A stretch of DNA of 64,000 bases from Geoalkalibacter ferrihydriticus DSM 17813 (GCF_000820505.1 NZ_JWJD01000001.1:993314-1057313); one strand, 5' to 3'. Counted from the first letter of the stretch, positions 47,351 through 55,659 are shown. Notes: generated by a model from the letters alone, not told the origin. Translations and numbers: made by a program.

Positions 47351-48412
47351 ATGAAACGTCGGCTGTGGAAAGTGATTTTTTTAATGGTCGCGGTGGGCTT
47401 CATGAGCGGTTGCGCCAAGCCGGAACCGCCTCGCGTACTCTGGCCGCCATTGCCAGATACGCCGCGCCTTGAGTGGCTTGGGGTCTATTATTCCGAAGCG
47501 GACTTTCCCAGATCGAGGGGGGAATCCCTGGTGCAAAGCGCCATGGGCAACGCGGGCCTGGATTATTTCGGACGCCCCTTGGGTATTGCGACCGATGGAA
47601 AAGGGCTGGTTTATGTCTCCGATGCCGATAAGCGCATAGTCAGGGTTTTTGATTTCAACCGGCGCATCGTTCGTCCTTTCGCTGATGGCCGCCGCTTTCA
47701 AGGGGTGCTGGGGGTGGAAGTGGACAGCTCCGGAAACGTCTACATCGCCGAGGGAGGCACGCGCAAGGTTCTGGTTTTCTCGGCGTCTCACCGCCCTTTG
47801 TTCGCCTTTGGAGATGAAGAGATCTTCGAGAGACCGGTAAAGCTTGCCATCAACGAACGACTGGAACGAATTTACGTGTCCGATGGGGCGGGTCACCGCA
47901 TTGCGGTTTTTGATATGCAGGGAGAGCACTTATTCAGCTTTGGCCATCATGGGAGCGGGCATGGAGAGTTTTACTCCCCCCAAGGGATGGCTATCGACGA
48001 TAAGGATCGCCTGTTTGTCGCCGATCAGTTCAATGCGCGCATTCAAGTGTTCGATGCCGAGGGTCAGTTTCTTTATGCTTTCGGCGAGCGCGGCAATCGC
48101 CAATGGAATTTCGAGATGCCCAAAGACCTCGCCTTCGACAGTGACGGCAACCTGCATGTGGTTGATACGCGAAAAGCGGCGCTGATCACCTACAGGCCCG
48201 AGGGCGATTTGCTGCTGTTCACGGGCGGCAAGCCCACCATCAGTCCGGTAGGTTTCAGCATGCCGGTGTCCCTCGCCATTGACGGGAACGACCAAATTTA
48301 CATTACGGACAGCCTTAACCGGCGCTTCGTGCATTGGCGATATTTCTCTGAAGAATATTTGCGCTCTAACCCCTTCGGCGAGTCTTCAGGAGCTTCGCCG
48401 GGGGAGCGATAA
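47351..48412 (+). CDS. NHL-repeat beta-propeller lipoprotein (second)
   Basis: 353 residues from the ATG at 47351. Lipobox MSGCA near residue 20. The VLWPPLPDTPRLEWLGVYY segment and the blades (YVSDADKRIVRVFDFN and similar) make it a clear paralogue of the NHL protein at 45113-46189. The C-terminus FVHWRYFSEEYL also resembles the end of the first copy. Outer-membrane or periplasmic lipoprotein; role inferred from the cluster. Confidence 0.9.
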   Translation: MKRRLWKVIFLMVAVGFMSGCAKPEPPRVLWPPLPDTPRLEWLGVYYSEADFPRSRGESLVQSAMGNAGLDYFGRPLGIATDGKGLVYVSDADKRIVRVFDFNRRIVRPFADGRRFQGVLGVEVDSSGNVYIAEGGTRKVLVFSASHRPLFAFGDEEIFERPVKLAINERLERIYVSDGAGHRIAVFDMQGEHLFSFGHHGSGHGEFYSPQGMAIDDKDRLFVADQFNARIQVFDAEGQFLYAFGERGNRQWNFEMPKDLAFDSDGNLHVVDTRKAALITYRPEGDLLLFTGGKPTISPVGFSMPVSLAIDGNDQIYITDSLNRRFVHWRYFSEEYLRSNPFGESSGASPGER

Positions 48413-48685
48413 CGTCAAAGCTCGAAAGAGGGTTGCCAAAACACGTAAATGCCCAGGGTGATTTTGCGGAATGAATTTTTGAATCAGGGGCACATAGGCC
48501 GAAAAGCCGCAGACGTAAGGCTGGCATTAATTTTGCTTAATAGGAGTTTTCAGTAACGGGAATTTGAATCTTTTTCAAGCATCTTGGTCGCAGTTGCGCT
48601 TAGCGACAGGGGTCTAGCCAGGTCAGGGAACATAAACTGTCGGGCTTTTTGAAAGCGCCGACACCAACAACAAGGAGGTTGACAA
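48413..48685 (+). promoter_or_regulatory. Leader region of the secreted tetraheme cytochrome
   Basis: A 273-base gap. It holds the sigma-54 promoter at 48522-48537, a leader of about 140 bases, a hairpin near 48637-48661 (GTCGG-GCT with AGC-GCCGAC) and AAGGAGG before the ATG. I could not match the leader to the c-di-GMP (GEMM) riboswitch consensus. Confidence 0.5.
48522..48537 (+). promoter_or_regulatory. Sigma-54 promoter of the secreted tetraheme cytochrome
   Basis: TGGCAT, five bases, TTGCT: the -24 GG and -12 GC are exactly spaced as in sigma-54 (RpoN) promoters. It lies about 150 bases upstream of the ATG at 48686. Activation would need an enhancer-binding protein; none is encoded nearby. 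Confidence 0.75.
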
Positions 48686-49336
48686 ATGAAGAGGGTTTTT
48701 TCTTTAGCGGTGGCTCTGGCTCTGTTCGCCACCCCGGCTGCGGCAAGTATCAGGGATACGCCGCATGACTTGTCCTCGAGCAGTTCTGCCACGATCAGGT
48801 CGGACAATGTCGACGATCTGTGCGTGTTCTGCCACACGCCGCACGCCGCCTCGACATCCGTGGATAATGCGCCGCTATGGAATAGGGGAATTGGGGGCGC
48901 GCTTGACGTGGCGGATCTTTACGACAGCCCCTCGCTGACCGATGCCTCGAAACCGGCTGCCGTGCTTGCCGAGATCAACGGTTCCGATGCGCGGCTCTGT
49001 CTGTCCTGCCACGACGGGTCAAGCATGGCCAGCGGTCTGGTCAATCCCCCAGGCGGGGTGCAGCCGACTTTTTTGAACGGCGTCGACACCGTTTCCGGCG
49101 CTGCTAATTTGTTCGACGCGACGAATATGTTGACCAATGACCACCCCATCGGCATGAATTACGCCGCCGCGCAAGGAGACGATGCGGGTTTGCGCGCTGC
49201 ACCGGCGGGTATACGGTTCTTCGACGGGGTCATGTGGTGTGCCTCCTGCCATGATGTGCACAGCAACACCCATCAGCCATTTCTTGCCATGGACAACAGC
49301 GGGTCAAGCCTCTGTCTCGCCTGTCACGACAAATGA
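48686..49336 (+). CDS. Secreted tetraheme cytochrome c, OmcE-like
   Basis: 216 residues with a signal peptide ending AAA. Four CXXCH motifs in the order CVFCHTPH, CLSCHDG, CASCHDVH, CLACH, with LWNR and NDHPIG segments between. This order and spacing resembles the tetraheme family that includes Geobacter OmcE, which polymerises into extracellular cytochrome filaments; the match is by motif memory only. It has a dedicated sigma-54 promoter and a strong terminator, so it can be made in excess of its neighbours. Confidence 0.85.
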   Translation: MKRVFSLAVALALFATPAAASIRDTPHDLSSSSSATIRSDNVDDLCVFCHTPHAASTSVDNAPLWNRGIGGALDVADLYDSPSLTDASKPAAVLAEINGSDARLCLSCHDGSSMASGLVNPPGGVQPTFLNGVDTVSGAANLFDATNMLTNDHPIGMNYAAAQGDDAGLRAAPAGIRFFDGVMWCASCHDVHSNTHQPFLAMDNSGSSLCLACHDK

Positions 49337-49663
49337 CTTGCACCTGAATCGAGCTTTTCAAAGCGGAGGCCATGGCCTCCGCTTTTTTTATGTTGCAAGT
49401 GCCGCAAATAGGAATTGACATTTAATGAAGGTGATTGTGGCGCCGCCCTGCCCTGGGGGAAGCTTTTTGGGTTTCGCCGGCCGGAAGAGTGAATGCCGCG
49501 CAACAGCGTAAGGGCCCCGCCAAAACGCAGAGATTGAAGAAATAAGATTGGATTCTGTTTTTGAAAAACATCTGATTAAGGATTGTTTTTTTCGGAATGA
49601 TTGTTGCAAATACGGCTAAGGACTTTCTTTTTTTTGCATACCTGAGGCAGGTACCACGAGACG
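49337..49663. other. Intergenic region before the beta-barrel gene
   Basis: A 327-base gap. It begins with a strong terminator (49360-49389). Beyond that it is mixed GC-rich and AT-rich sequence without a recognisable promoter or RNA; a TTGACA at 49415-49420 has no -10 partner. The rest shows nothing I can support. Confidence 0.45.
49360..49389 (+). terminator. Intrinsic terminator after the tetraheme cytochrome
   Basis: A 26-base perfect palindrome (arms AAAGCGGAGGCCA / TGGCCTCCGCTTT) running into a T-tract. Confidence 0.9.
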
Positions 49664-51925
49664 ATGATCCTTTGGCTGCGTGTCATCCTTTTGATTTTGG
49701 TCTGTGTCGGCTTTGCGCCGCTGACGACCCATGCCGTGCGCGGCGAACTGGACGGTTCGCTGGAATGGCGTTATGGCGCCCACTCAGCCAAAGAGCGGGG
49801 CGAAAAAGTCCTCGATGCGTCCTGGTTTGCGCAGCAGTACTCCCTGTTGTACCGCACGGCCGGTGATCTTGCCCGCGGCCGCGCCGGTAATTACAACCTG
49901 GCCCTGGGTTACGAGTGGACAGCGCTTGATGGCTCCATCAACGGCGAAAGCACCGATGTCAGTCTCGATAAGATCCTCTACCAGGGCGATATCCTCATTG
50001 CCCCCGGCGGCCTGCCCCTGCATCTGCATCTCTATTCCCACGACCTGCATCGTTCGACCTTTTCCACCGCATCTCCTGGAGGCCTGTTTGAGAGTCTCGG
50101 CTCCGAGGGTCTGGGGGCGCAAAATGCGGTGGTCGGTATTCACAACGGTCAGCAAAACACGACCGGCCTCACTCTCATGCTCGGCTCGGCCAGTGGCGAC
50201 TATGAGGGCATGTATCGCGATGTTCTCGCCCATGCGCCACGCCTGCTCATCGACTATCGGCAGCACTATGTACGTGACCTCAAGGGATTTACCCCCCAGC
50301 ATTACCGTGATCGCAACCTGGCCTTCGTCTCCTTGAACAAAAAGGACAACTGGTTTCACTATCGGGTCTTCGACCACAAGGATTTCATCAACCCCAACAA
50401 CGATTTCATCGAAAAGGCCTATATCATCGGCACCATCGACCATACCTTGCAGCGTCGCTGGGTGCGGTTGACCAACTGGATCGAATTTTCCGTCGACGGC
50501 ACTTATTCCACAAGTAGCATGTCGGCCGGCGGACGTGAACCCGACCGCCGTTACGATCTCAATGCTTTCACTGTGGCGCGGCGCAAAGGCTGGGAGGTCG
50601 CCAACTTCACCACCTTTCGCCGCGACAGCACGGCAACCAGCCTCCAGCGCGATCTCACGGTGCCAATTTACGTGAGCAAGAACCTTGATCCGGAAACCAC
50701 TCTGCGGACGCGTTTTATCGGTGCCCGCGAGGATCGCCTGCTGTTTGCCTCAGATGAGGAATCGACGCGCGAGGTGGTGTTTCTCAGCAACCGCATTGAG
50801 GCCCTGCAACGCCAGCCCTGGAGCCTCACCGGCCAGTTCGACGCCGAACGCAAGACCGGCGATCGCGGTGAGGGAGTCGCGTTACGCGCCCTGGCCGAAT
50901 TGTTCACCAACCGCGCCCATCGGCCCCAGTACGATATCTTCAGTGCCTACTCTCTGGCTTATTTCGGCGGCGAAGGGGTGAGCGGGGACGGGGTCGATTT
51001 CTGGGAGCAGACTTTGACCGGGCGTATCGAAACCGATCTTGCACCCAATTACCGCACCGGACTGACGCAGGAATTCCTCTACGGCACCGGTAACCTGGAT
51101 CGCAACGTGGCGGAATACATCCTGCCGCGCAGCGACCTCGGCCTGCTGCTTTCGGGCGAAGGCGTACAGCGGCGCGACGGTACGGTGTTGCGCTCGACCT
51201 CCACCTGGTTTGGCGAATATCGCAGCAGCCGGCGTCTGACCAGCCGCCTTGAGTTGGTCTACGATTTTCTCTCGGATGAGAGCGGCGAGGACGGAGTCAC
51301 CATGCTCAGCCATCGCCTGCGCTACGATCAGCGCCGCTTTCTCGCGACCCTGCAAAACCGCCTGGTGATGGGTAGTCATCGGGTCACCGGTGGGGTCGGA
51401 TCGGGCTCTGCTCTTGCCGCGAGTTCGCCTGGTGAAGCCAAGCGCACCCTGGAAACCCGTCTGCACATGGCCTACTTTCCCGTGCGCTCGGTGGAAACTT
51501 CCCTGCGCATCGATCACGACTGGCGGACCCTCAACGCCGGCGATTCCCATCAGTATCTGGTCGAGCAGCGGTTGCGCTACAATTACTTTCAACGCGGCGG
51601 CATGGGCCGCAAGCTCTACGCGCTCGGCGAGGAATTCATCTGGGAGCGCCTTGATTCGCCCCTCGCCGATACCCGCATGGCCCGCACTCTGACCTTGTCG
51701 GGAGAATTCTTCCCCAGCATCCGCACCCTGCTCGGTCTGCGCCTGCGCTACCGCTACCTCGAGCCCGAGGACACCACCATCTACACCACCTACCTCACCG
51801 CCGGCATCAATTGGGAAAAACTCCAAATCGCCCTCGACTACTCCTACGGCACCCGCGACGAAGGTGCAATTGTCCCAGAGCGAAAGGAACACCGCTGGGA
51901 AATGCGGGCGAGGAAGACGTTCTGA
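49664..51925 (+). CDS. Outer-membrane beta-barrel, candidate porin of a cytochrome conduit
   Basis: 753 residues with a signal peptide (about 1-24) and alternating amphipathic strands throughout; the C-terminus RARKTF ends in the Phe used for BAM recognition. No CXXCH motif and no plug domain. The size fits the barrel of Geobacter porin-cytochrome complexes and MtrB/PioB-type sheaths. The lack of a plug, and its place at the end of a cytochrome cluster, point to an electron-conduit porin; sequence alone does not prove it. A strong terminator follows. Confidence 0.85.
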   Translation: MILWLRVILLILVCVGFAPLTTHAVRGELDGSLEWRYGAHSAKERGEKVLDASWFAQQYSLLYRTAGDLARGRAGNYNLALGYEWTALDGSINGESTDVSLDKILYQGDILIAPGGLPLHLHLYSHDLHRSTFSTASPGGLFESLGSEGLGAQNAVVGIHNGQQNTTGLTLMLGSASGDYEGMYRDVLAHAPRLLIDYRQHYVRDLKGFTPQHYRDRNLAFVSLNKKDNWFHYRVFDHKDFINPNNDFIEKAYIIGTIDHTLQRRWVRLTNWIEFSVDGTYSTSSMSAGGREPDRRYDLNAFTVARRKGWEVANFTTFRRDSTATSLQRDLTVPIYVSKNLDPETTLRTRFIGAREDRLLFASDEESTREVVFLSNRIEALQRQPWSLTGQFDAERKTGDRGEGVALRALAELFTNRAHRPQYDIFSAYSLAYFGGEGVSGDGVDFWEQTLTGRIETDLAPNYRTGLTQEFLYGTGNLDRNVAEYILPRSDLGLLLSGEGVQRRDGTVLRSTSTWFGEYRSSRRLTSRLELVYDFLSDESGEDGVTMLSHRLRYDQRRFLATLQNRLVMGSHRVTGGVGSGSALAASSPGEAKRTLETRLHMAYFPVRSVETSLRIDHDWRTLNAGDSHQYLVEQRLRYNYFQRGGMGRKLYALGEEFIWERLDSPLADTRMARTLTLSGEFFPSIRTLLGLRLRYRYLEPEDTTIYTTYLTAGINWEKLQIALDYSYGTRDEGAIVPERKEHRWEMRARKTF

Positions 51926-51955
51926 AAAATCCGGGCTTAGACCCGGATTTTTTTT
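51925..51955 (+). terminator. Intrinsic terminator after the beta-barrel gene
   Basis: AAATCCGGG pairs with CCCGGATTT across a 6-base loop, followed by a long T-run, just after the stop. Confidence 0.9.
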
Positions 51956-51961
51956 GTCAGT

Positions 51962-52110
51962 AGTCCGTGGTCCGTTGTCCGTTGTGAAAAGCAAAGGAAA
52001 AGCGTTAATCTCTTAACTGACAACTGACAACTGACAACTGACAACTGACAACTGACAACTGACAACTGACAACTGACAACTGACGATTTCTGACCAATGA
52101 CAAAGGACAG
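51962..52110. repeat. Heptamer repeat element, copy 2, with ten AACTGAC units
   Basis: AGTCCGT-GGTCCGT-TGTCCGT at 51962-51982, a short spacer, ten perfect AACTGAC heptamers at 52015-52084, then degenerate heptamers (GACCAAT, GACAAAG, GACAGCT) that run into the start codon of the next gene at 52097. The first two blocks match 38337-38406 in inverted orientation. The heptamer is the reverse complement of TTGTCAG, a unit known from tandem repeats in cyanobacteria. Confidence 0.9.
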
Positions 52111-52852
52111 CTTTTCCGAAGAAACCCTCGACGAACTGCGCGTCGGCGGCTTAAAAATTCTCCAGCAGAAAAACGGCTACCGCTTTTCCCTCGACCCTAT
52201 TTTGCTTTGTGCCTTTGCGCGGGTGGGGGTGGGGGAGAGGGTGGTGGATCTGGGGACGGGCTCAGGGGTGATTGCCCTGGTGCTGGCGCGCCGCACGGCG
52301 GCTGAGCATATCGTTGGGATTGAAGTGCAGGCGCAGTTGGCCGAGCGGGCACGGCGCAGCGTGGTGCTCAACGGGCTGGAGGCGCGCGTTCGCATTCTCA
52401 CCGCCGATGTGCGCCATGTTGATGAGGTGCTCGAACCGCATTCGTTTTCGGTGGTCGTGAGCAATCCGCCATTTCGTGCTCCGGGCAGTGGCCGGCTGGC
52501 TCCGGTGGGCGAGCGCGCGGCGGCGCGTCACGAGCTGGCGGGTGGGTTGGCGGATTTTTTGCGCGCGGCGGCGGCCTTGCTTGCCACAGGCGGGCGCTTC
52601 TATGTGGTTTATCTGGCCGAGCGCTTGGTCGATCTGCTCGAAGGCATGCGCCGCGTCGGGCTGGAGCCCAAACGGCTGCGCTGCGTGCATGGGCGCGGCG
52701 GGGAGCCGGCGCGCCTGGTGCTGGTGGAGGGCCGACGCGGCGGACGCCCCGGACTGGCGCTGGAGGCGCCGCTGGTGGTTTTTGCGGAAGAGGGTTACAC
52801 TGCCGAGGTGCGGGCGATTTACGACGAAGAGGAACCGGCTGACGACTTTTGA
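52097..52852 (+). CDS. tRNA(Val) adenine-37 N6-methyltransferase-like protein
   Basis: 251 residues. Class I SAM-dependent methyltransferase: FSLDPILLCAFA near residue 29, SAM loop VVDLGTGSGVIAL near 49, and the NPPF catalytic motif near 124, which marks N6-adenine or N5-glutamine methylation. The family includes YfiC/TrmN6. The start codon lies in the heptamer repeat and no usual ribosome site is visible. Its end overlaps the convergent DUF721 gene by 34 bases. Confidence 0.88.
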   Translation: MTKDSFSEETLDELRVGGLKILQQKNGYRFSLDPILLCAFARVGVGERVVDLGTGSGVIALVLARRTAAEHIVGIEVQAQLAERARRSVVLNGLEARVRILTADVRHVDEVLEPHSFSVVVSNPPFRAPGSGRLAPVGERAAARHELAGGLADFLRAAAALLATGGRFYVVYLAERLVDLLEGMRRVGLEPKRLRCVHGRGGEPARLVLVEGRRGGRPGLALEAPLVVFAEEGYTAEVRAIYDEEEPADDF

Positions 52853-53352
52853 GCCTCGCGTCGCGCTTTTTCGACCTGGGCCTGGCGGCGCATGACCCGC
52901 TCCATGTTGCGGCGCAGATCGGGGTCGGTGACGGTTGCCAGGGTGGCGGCGATATACTCTTCTTCCGCAGGGCCGAGCTTGATGCTTTTCCATGCAAGAG
53001 GAGTCGGCGCGCCGGTGGTGGACGGATTCTTTTCGATGCGCCCCTGGCGCAGATAGAGATCGTTGATGACTCCGGGTCCGAGATATTCGGCAAGGCGTGC
53101 GAGAATGCGCGGTTTGAGCAATTGCAGTTGTTGCATCCACACGGGGTGGGCGACGCGAACTTCGAGGATGCCGTCGCGAATGCGCAGGGGTTGAGTCTGG
53201 GCCGCGACCTGGGGGCCGACCGCCCGTGCCCAGCAGGAAAAAGCGCGGTATTTGTGCAGCCGGTCGCTCAGGCCGCGCTCCTTGAGCACCTGCTCAAGGA
53301 TCTCTCCCAAGGGCAGGGCCCGGAACATGCGGCCGCGATCGCTTTTTGTCAT
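52819..53352 (-). CDS. DUF721 (DciA-related) protein
   Basis: 177 residues. The N-terminal half (about 15-100) matches DUF721 with LGEILEQVLKERGL and a W-A-VG core followed by VAHPVWMQQLQLL. DciA, in this superfamily, helps load the replicative helicase. The C-terminal half is charged and low in complexity. Overlaps the convergent methyltransferase by 34 bases and the upstream small membrane-protein gene by 4 bases. Confidence 0.82.
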   Translation of the reverse strand: MTKSDRGRMFRALPLGEILEQVLKERGLSDRLHKYRAFSCWARAVGPQVAAQTQPLRIRDGILEVRVAHPVWMQQLQLLKPRILARLAEYLGPGVINDLYLRQGRIEKNPSTTGAPTPLAWKSIKLGPAEEEYIAATLATVTDPDLRRNMERVMRRQAQVEKARREAQKSSAGSSSS

Positions 53353-53609
53353 GGACGGAGATTGCCGCGGCGCAGCATGCCGCCGAGAAACTGGCCGAGC
53401 AATGCGCAGCCTAGAGTGAAGGGCACGATCTCCCAGCCCAGGCCTTCGGCCAGGCGCCAGATGATGATGAATGGGATGGAGAGGTGGATGTAGGTAAACC
53501 AGGCCAGGGAGTACTTGCGCGCGCCCTGACGCAGATAGCCAAGGGGAACATTGACGCCCAGGGCAAAAATAAGCAGGGTGGAAAGGGGAAGCGTCTGAGC
53601 GTAAATCAC
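53349..53609 (-). CDS. Small inner-membrane protein of unknown function
   Basis: About 86 residues from a GTG at 53609 (a TTG at 53648 would lengthen it). At least two hydrophobic helices (about 8-22 and 40-58) with a third shorter one near 64-77. No motif that I know. Its stop overlaps the start of the DUF721 gene by 4 bases, which suggests co-translation. Confidence 0.6.
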   Translation of the reverse strand: MIYAQTLPLSTLLIFALGVNVPLGYLRQGARKYSLAWFTYIHLSIPFIIIWRLAEGLGWEIVPFTLGCALLGQFLGGMLRRGNLRP

Positions 53610-53660
53610 GGTGGCACGTATCCTATGGAAAAGACGATAAGCGACCAAGGATGAATCGGC

Positions 53661-53688
53661 TTGACGGAATATTTCTGACTAAAATACT
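53661..53688 (+). promoter_or_regulatory. Possible promoter of the DUF3343 gene
   Basis: TTGACG at 53661-53666 and AATACT at 53683-53688, 16-bp spacer. The spacer holds TTTCTGACTAAAAT, a 14-mer also found at 27229-27242. Confidence 0.4.
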
Positions 53689-53811
53689 CTCACTTGATGC
53701 GCGGAGTCAACCGTTGAACGCGTTGCGTCCTTGCATCCGCCGGTTAAAAGTGGCATCATGCCGCCCGATTCTGTATTGGTGGCAAAAGGCTGAATGCTGA
53801 AGGTGGCGCAA

Positions 53812-54087
53812 ATGGTTCGTGACAACGACATCGTGGCGATTTTTCATGGCATTCATCGGGTAATGAAAGCCGAGAAGATACTCAAAGAGGCTGGGGCCGA
53901 GATTCTGTTGATCCCCACCCCGCGCGAGCTGAGTTCGGATTGCGGCCTGGCGATTCGCTTTGTGCCCGCCGAGCGGGAGCGAGTGCTGAAAGTGCTCGCC
54001 GAGGCCGATCTGAACCCGGTGGAACTCTATCGGCGCAGCGGCCGGGACTACGAACTTCTCTTGTCGTCGGCCGGAAATCCCGGCTGA
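53812..54087 (+). CDS. DUF3343 protein (putative sulfur/selenium carrier-like)
   Basis: 91 residues from the ATG at 53812 (AAGGTGG upstream). Pattern VAIFHGIHRVMKAEKILKEAG followed by LIPTPRELSSDCGLAIRF, the DUF3343 signature; the cysteine in SSDCG is the proposed active residue. Usually near selenium or cysteine-metabolism genes, which are not seen here. Ends before a terminator and ffh. Confidence 0.8.
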   Translation: MVRDNDIVAIFHGIHRVMKAEKILKEAGAEILLIPTPRELSSDCGLAIRFVPAERERVLKVLAEADLNPVELYRRSGRDYELLLSSAGNPG

Positions 54088-54108
54088 AAACTTCCCCCGC
54101 GGCGTCCG

Positions 54109-54140
54109 GCCGGAACAAGTGTCCGGCCTTCCGGCTTTTT
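54109..54140 (+). terminator. Terminator before ffh
   Basis: GCCGGAA at 54109-54115 pairs with TTCCGGC at 54129-54135, followed by TTTTT. Confidence 0.65.
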
Positions 54141-54142
54141 CC

Positions 54143-54171
54143 TTGACAAGGTATGGGGCCTTCTCTATAGT
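54143..54171 (+). promoter_or_regulatory. Sigma-70 promoter of ffh
   Basis: TTGACA at 54143-54148, 17-bp spacer, TATAGT at 54166-54171, 40 bases before the ffh ATG. One of the best promoter matches in the window. Confidence 0.8.
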
Positions 54172-54210
54172 TCCAGCTTTGTCCTGTTTTCTGTGTGAGC
54201 GGATTGGTCC

Positions 54211-55560
54211 ATGTTTGACAACCTGAGCGATAAACTTGAGTCGGTTTTCCGCAAGTTGCGCGGGCAAGGTCGCCTGACGGAAGAAGATGTCAGCGAGGCC
54301 CTGCGCGAGGTGCGCCTTGTTCTGCTTGAAGCCGATGTCAACTTCAAGGTGGTCAAGGACTTCGTGGCGGCGGTGCGTGAACGCGCCCTGGGTCAGGAAG
54401 TCCTCAAAAGCCTCACCCCCGCTCAGCAGGTCATCAAGATTGTGCGCGATGAGTTGGCGCGGCTCATGGGCGAAGGGGTCGACAATCGTCTCGATCTGAC
54501 GGCGCGCCCGCCGGTGCCCATCATGCTGTGCGGCCTGCAGGGTTCGGGTAAGACCACCACCTGTGGCAAGCTCGCCCTGAGTCTGCGGCGCGACAAGCGC
54601 AACCCGCTGCTGGTGCCTGCGGACGTTTATCGGCCCGCGGCCATCGATCAGCTCAAAACCCTGGGCCGGCAGCTCGGGGTAACGGTGTACGAATCGATGC
54701 CGGGGCAGGATCCGGTGCGCATCTGTGAGGACGCGCGCCGCTATGCGGAACTCAATGGTTTTGATACGCTGATTCTCGATACCGCCGGCCGTCTGCACAT
54801 CGACGATGAGCTGATGGGTGAGCTCGACCGCATCAAGGCTTCACTCAAGCCGCGCGAAATCCTCTTTGTCGCCGATGCCATGACCGGGCAGGACGCCGTC
54901 AATGTCGCCCAGAGCTTCAACGAGCGTCTTGATGTCACCGGTATCATTCTGACCAAGCTTGATGGCGATGCCCGCGGCGGCGCCGCGCTGTCCATTCGCG
55001 CAGTCACCGGTAAGCCCATCAAATTTGTGGGTATGGGCGAAAAGCTTGATGCCCTGGATGTTTTCCATGCCGACCGCATGGCGCAACGCATTCTCGGCAT
55101 GGGTGATGTGCTGACCCTGATCGAGAAGGCCGAGGCGGCCATCGACAAGGAAAACGCTGCCGAGATGGAGAAGCGCCTGCGCAAGGAGGGCTTCACTCTC
55201 GAGAATTTTCGCGACCAGCTCCAGTCCATCAAGAAGATGGGCTCCATGGAGTCGATTCTCAAGATGATTCCGGGCGCCGGAAAGCAGATGAAGCAGGTCA
55301 AGGACATGCAGCTGCCGGACAAGGAACTCAAGAAGATCGAAGCGATCATCAGCTCCATGACGCCGCAGGAGCGCCGCGATCATCGCATTCTCAACGGATC
55401 GCGACGCATGCGCATCGCCAAGGGCAGCGGCACGACCGTGCACGACATCAATGTGCTGATCAAGCGCTTCAGCGAGGCGCAGAAGATGATGAAAAAAATG
55501 CAAAAACTTGGTCCCAAGGGGATGAAGAACCTGATGCGCGGCGGCGGGCCCTTTATGTGA
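54211..55560 (+). CDS. ffh: Signal recognition particle GTPase Ffh
   Basis: 449 residues. N-G-M domain order: N domain (about 1-90), G domain with the P-loop GLQGSGKTTTCGKLA near 110, DTAGRLHIDDELM near 190, and TKLDGDARGGAALS near 249; methionine-rich M domain (about 300-449) that binds 4.5S RNA and signal peptides. It delivers nascent membrane proteins to FtsY. Own promoter at 54143-54171. Followed by rpsP. Confidence 0.98.
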   Translation: MFDNLSDKLESVFRKLRGQGRLTEEDVSEALREVRLVLLEADVNFKVVKDFVAAVRERALGQEVLKSLTPAQQVIKIVRDELARLMGEGVDNRLDLTARPPVPIMLCGLQGSGKTTTCGKLALSLRRDKRNPLLVPADVYRPAAIDQLKTLGRQLGVTVYESMPGQDPVRICEDARRYAELNGFDTLILDTAGRLHIDDELMGELDRIKASLKPREILFVADAMTGQDAVNVAQSFNERLDVTGIILTKLDGDARGGAALSIRAVTGKPIKFVGMGEKLDALDVFHADRMAQRILGMGDVLTLIEKAEAAIDKENAAEMEKRLRKEGFTLENFRDQLQSIKKMGSMESILKMIPGAGKQMKQVKDMQLPDKELKKIEAIISSMTPQERRDHRILNGSRRMRIAKGSGTTVHDINVLIKRFSEAQKMMKKMQKLGPKGMKNLMRGGGPFM

Positions 55561-55605
55561 ACAGGGCGTGCCCGGGGGCGATTCGCCCGACAGTGCAATT
55601 CGGGC

Positions 55606-55611
55606 TATAAT
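55606..55611 (+). promoter_or_regulatory. Possible -10 box for rpsP
   Basis: TATAAT, 48 bases before the rpsP ATG, without a good -35. Confidence 0.35.
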
Positions 55612-55659
55612 TAAAAGCAGAAGTTAAAGAACCCAGAGTCAATCCAGGAGGAACAGAGC

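Noticed and set aside
48540-48680. c-di-GMP (GEMM) riboswitch in the cytochrome leader
   Set aside because: The conserved GEMM blocks are not found; only an ordinary hairpin is visible.
52015-52084. CRISPR array
   Set aside because: The units are contiguous heptamers without spacers, and no cas genes are present.
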